Source: DASUBN01 sp036263155 (lineage in GTDB: Bacteria; Pseudomonadota; Gammaproteobacteria; Natronospirales; REEB76). From it: a stretch of 16,088 nucleotides of DNA. The position numbers and the translations under genes were made by a program. Positions 15,656-16,088 of the stretch are shown here, piece by piece. The stretch spans positions 1 through 16,088 of the forward strand of contig DATAHN010000115.1 of the NCBI GenBank assembly GCA_036263155.1, written 5' to 3'. Every line of letters starts with the position of its first letter. Within the stretch, counting starts at the first letter, position 1. The notes under the pieces were generated by a model, which saw only the letters and a list, made by a program, of their open reading frames with translations, made no database searches and had not been told where the DNA came from.

Positions 15656-16088
15656 AGGCCTGCTGCACGCCGATGTTCACATGCGGATCCGAGCCGCCGC
15701 TCTGCACGTAATGCTCGAGGCGCACGCTGGCGCGCCCGCCCCACGAGGTCGCGGTGCCGAACTCGATGCCCACCGTGCGCGCGCTGAACTCCGCCAGCCG
15801 GTAGTCGGCGCTGACGTACTGCGGAACCACGTCGGTGTCGAGCAGGCCGCGGTGGTAGAAGTCCGCCTGGCTCTGGTGGTACCAGCGCAGGTGCGGCATC
15901 GCGTACCAGCTCTCGCCGAAGGGGATGCGGTAACGCAGCTCGTAGGTGCTCGACTTGATGCCCCAGTCATCCCAGCCGTAGCGGTAGGAGAAGTCCAGCA
16001 CCTGGCCGCCGAGGTAGGCCTTGTTCTGCAGGTAGAGCGCGTGCTTCACCCGCGTCGAGGGCCGGCTCTCGTAGATGTTGCTCAGCGG
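15600..16088 (-). CDS. DUF3570 family protein, predicted outer-membrane beta-barrel; 5' part beyond window
   Basis: 162 residues of C-terminal sequence, open to the window edge (the in-frame GTG at 16049 is internal, not a start). Seen: alternating aromatic/polar strands such as LDFSYRYGWDDWGIKSSTYEL, here split: DFSYRYGWDDWGIKS and YELRYRIPFGE; LRWYHQSQADFYHR; and a terminal SVSF with C-terminal Phe, the usual signal for outer-membrane barrel assembly. These match DUF3570. From memory, DUF3570 genes are often found with apbE, DUF4266 and thioredoxin-like genes in envelope flavinylation clusters; only apbE is visible here. The gene overlaps the apbE 5' end by 56 bases, so the two are cotranscribed. 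Molecular function is unknown. Confidence 0.82.
   Translation of the reverse strand, partial: PLSNIYESRPSTRVKHALYLQNKAYLGGQVLDFSYRYGWDDWGIKSSTYELRYRIPFGESWYAMPHLRWYHQSQADFYHRGLLDTDVVPQYVSADYRLAEFSARTVGIEFGTATSWGGRASVRLEHYVQSGGSDPHVNIGVQQAYDLFPELKADIVQFSVSF

Overview
The window looks like chromosome from a GC-rich gammaproteobacterium. The evidence is the gene order tsaD / rpsU-yqeY-dnaG-rpoD, a 71-residue S21, a gammaproteobacterial-type sigma-70 with a long non-conserved region, and heavy G/C third-position use. Xanthomonadales or Nevskiales relatives are my best guess for the order, but the sequence alone does not settle this. No tRNA, rRNA, CRISPR array, transposase or integrase was seen.

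Layout. 1-603 (-): 5' part of a MidA/NDUFAF7-type methyltransferase, cut by the window edge. 618-1376 (+): PTR1-type pteridine reductase. 1448-3235 (+): large unrecognised membrane protein with GT-C-like traits. 3232-7817 (-): tight four-gene run read wecE, ArnC-like glycosyltransferase, flippase-like membrane protein, GT-C-like membrane protein, with 1-3 nt between genes. 7926-9772 (-): tsaD-folB-folK. 9804-14575 (+): the macromolecular-synthesis block rpsU, yqeY, dnaG, rpoD, with an rpsU promoter, a terminator after rpsU, an unusual 14-bp hairpin before dnaG and a strong bidirectional terminator after rpoD. 14586-14716: an imperfect inverted-repeat element. 14711-16088 (-): apbE-like flavin transferase and the 3' part of a DUF3570 outer-membrane protein, which runs off the edge.

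How the genes fit together. folB, folK and the pteridine reductase all belong to pterin/folate metabolism, yet they are separated by a roughly 6.5-kb surface-glycan block (about 1380-7925). That block reads as an accessory insertion in a housekeeping neighbourhood. Its minus-strand operon has the parts expected for an Arn-like scheme: a nucleotide-sugar aminotransferase, transfer of the amino sugar to a polyprenyl phosphate, membrane translocation, and a periplasmic GT-C transferase. The predicted sugar is a 4-amino-4,6-dideoxyhexose. The replication, transcription and translation block is conserved, with its own regulatory RNA structures. The apbE/DUF3570 pair belongs to a flavinylation-associated context in the envelope, and this ApbE lacks a normally conserved metal-ligand aspartate.

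Most promising for a second look: the four-gene lipid-linked amino-sugar cassette, the hairpin 12 nt before dnaG, the 131-bp repeat that forms the apbE stop codon, and the ApbE Asp-to-Gly change.
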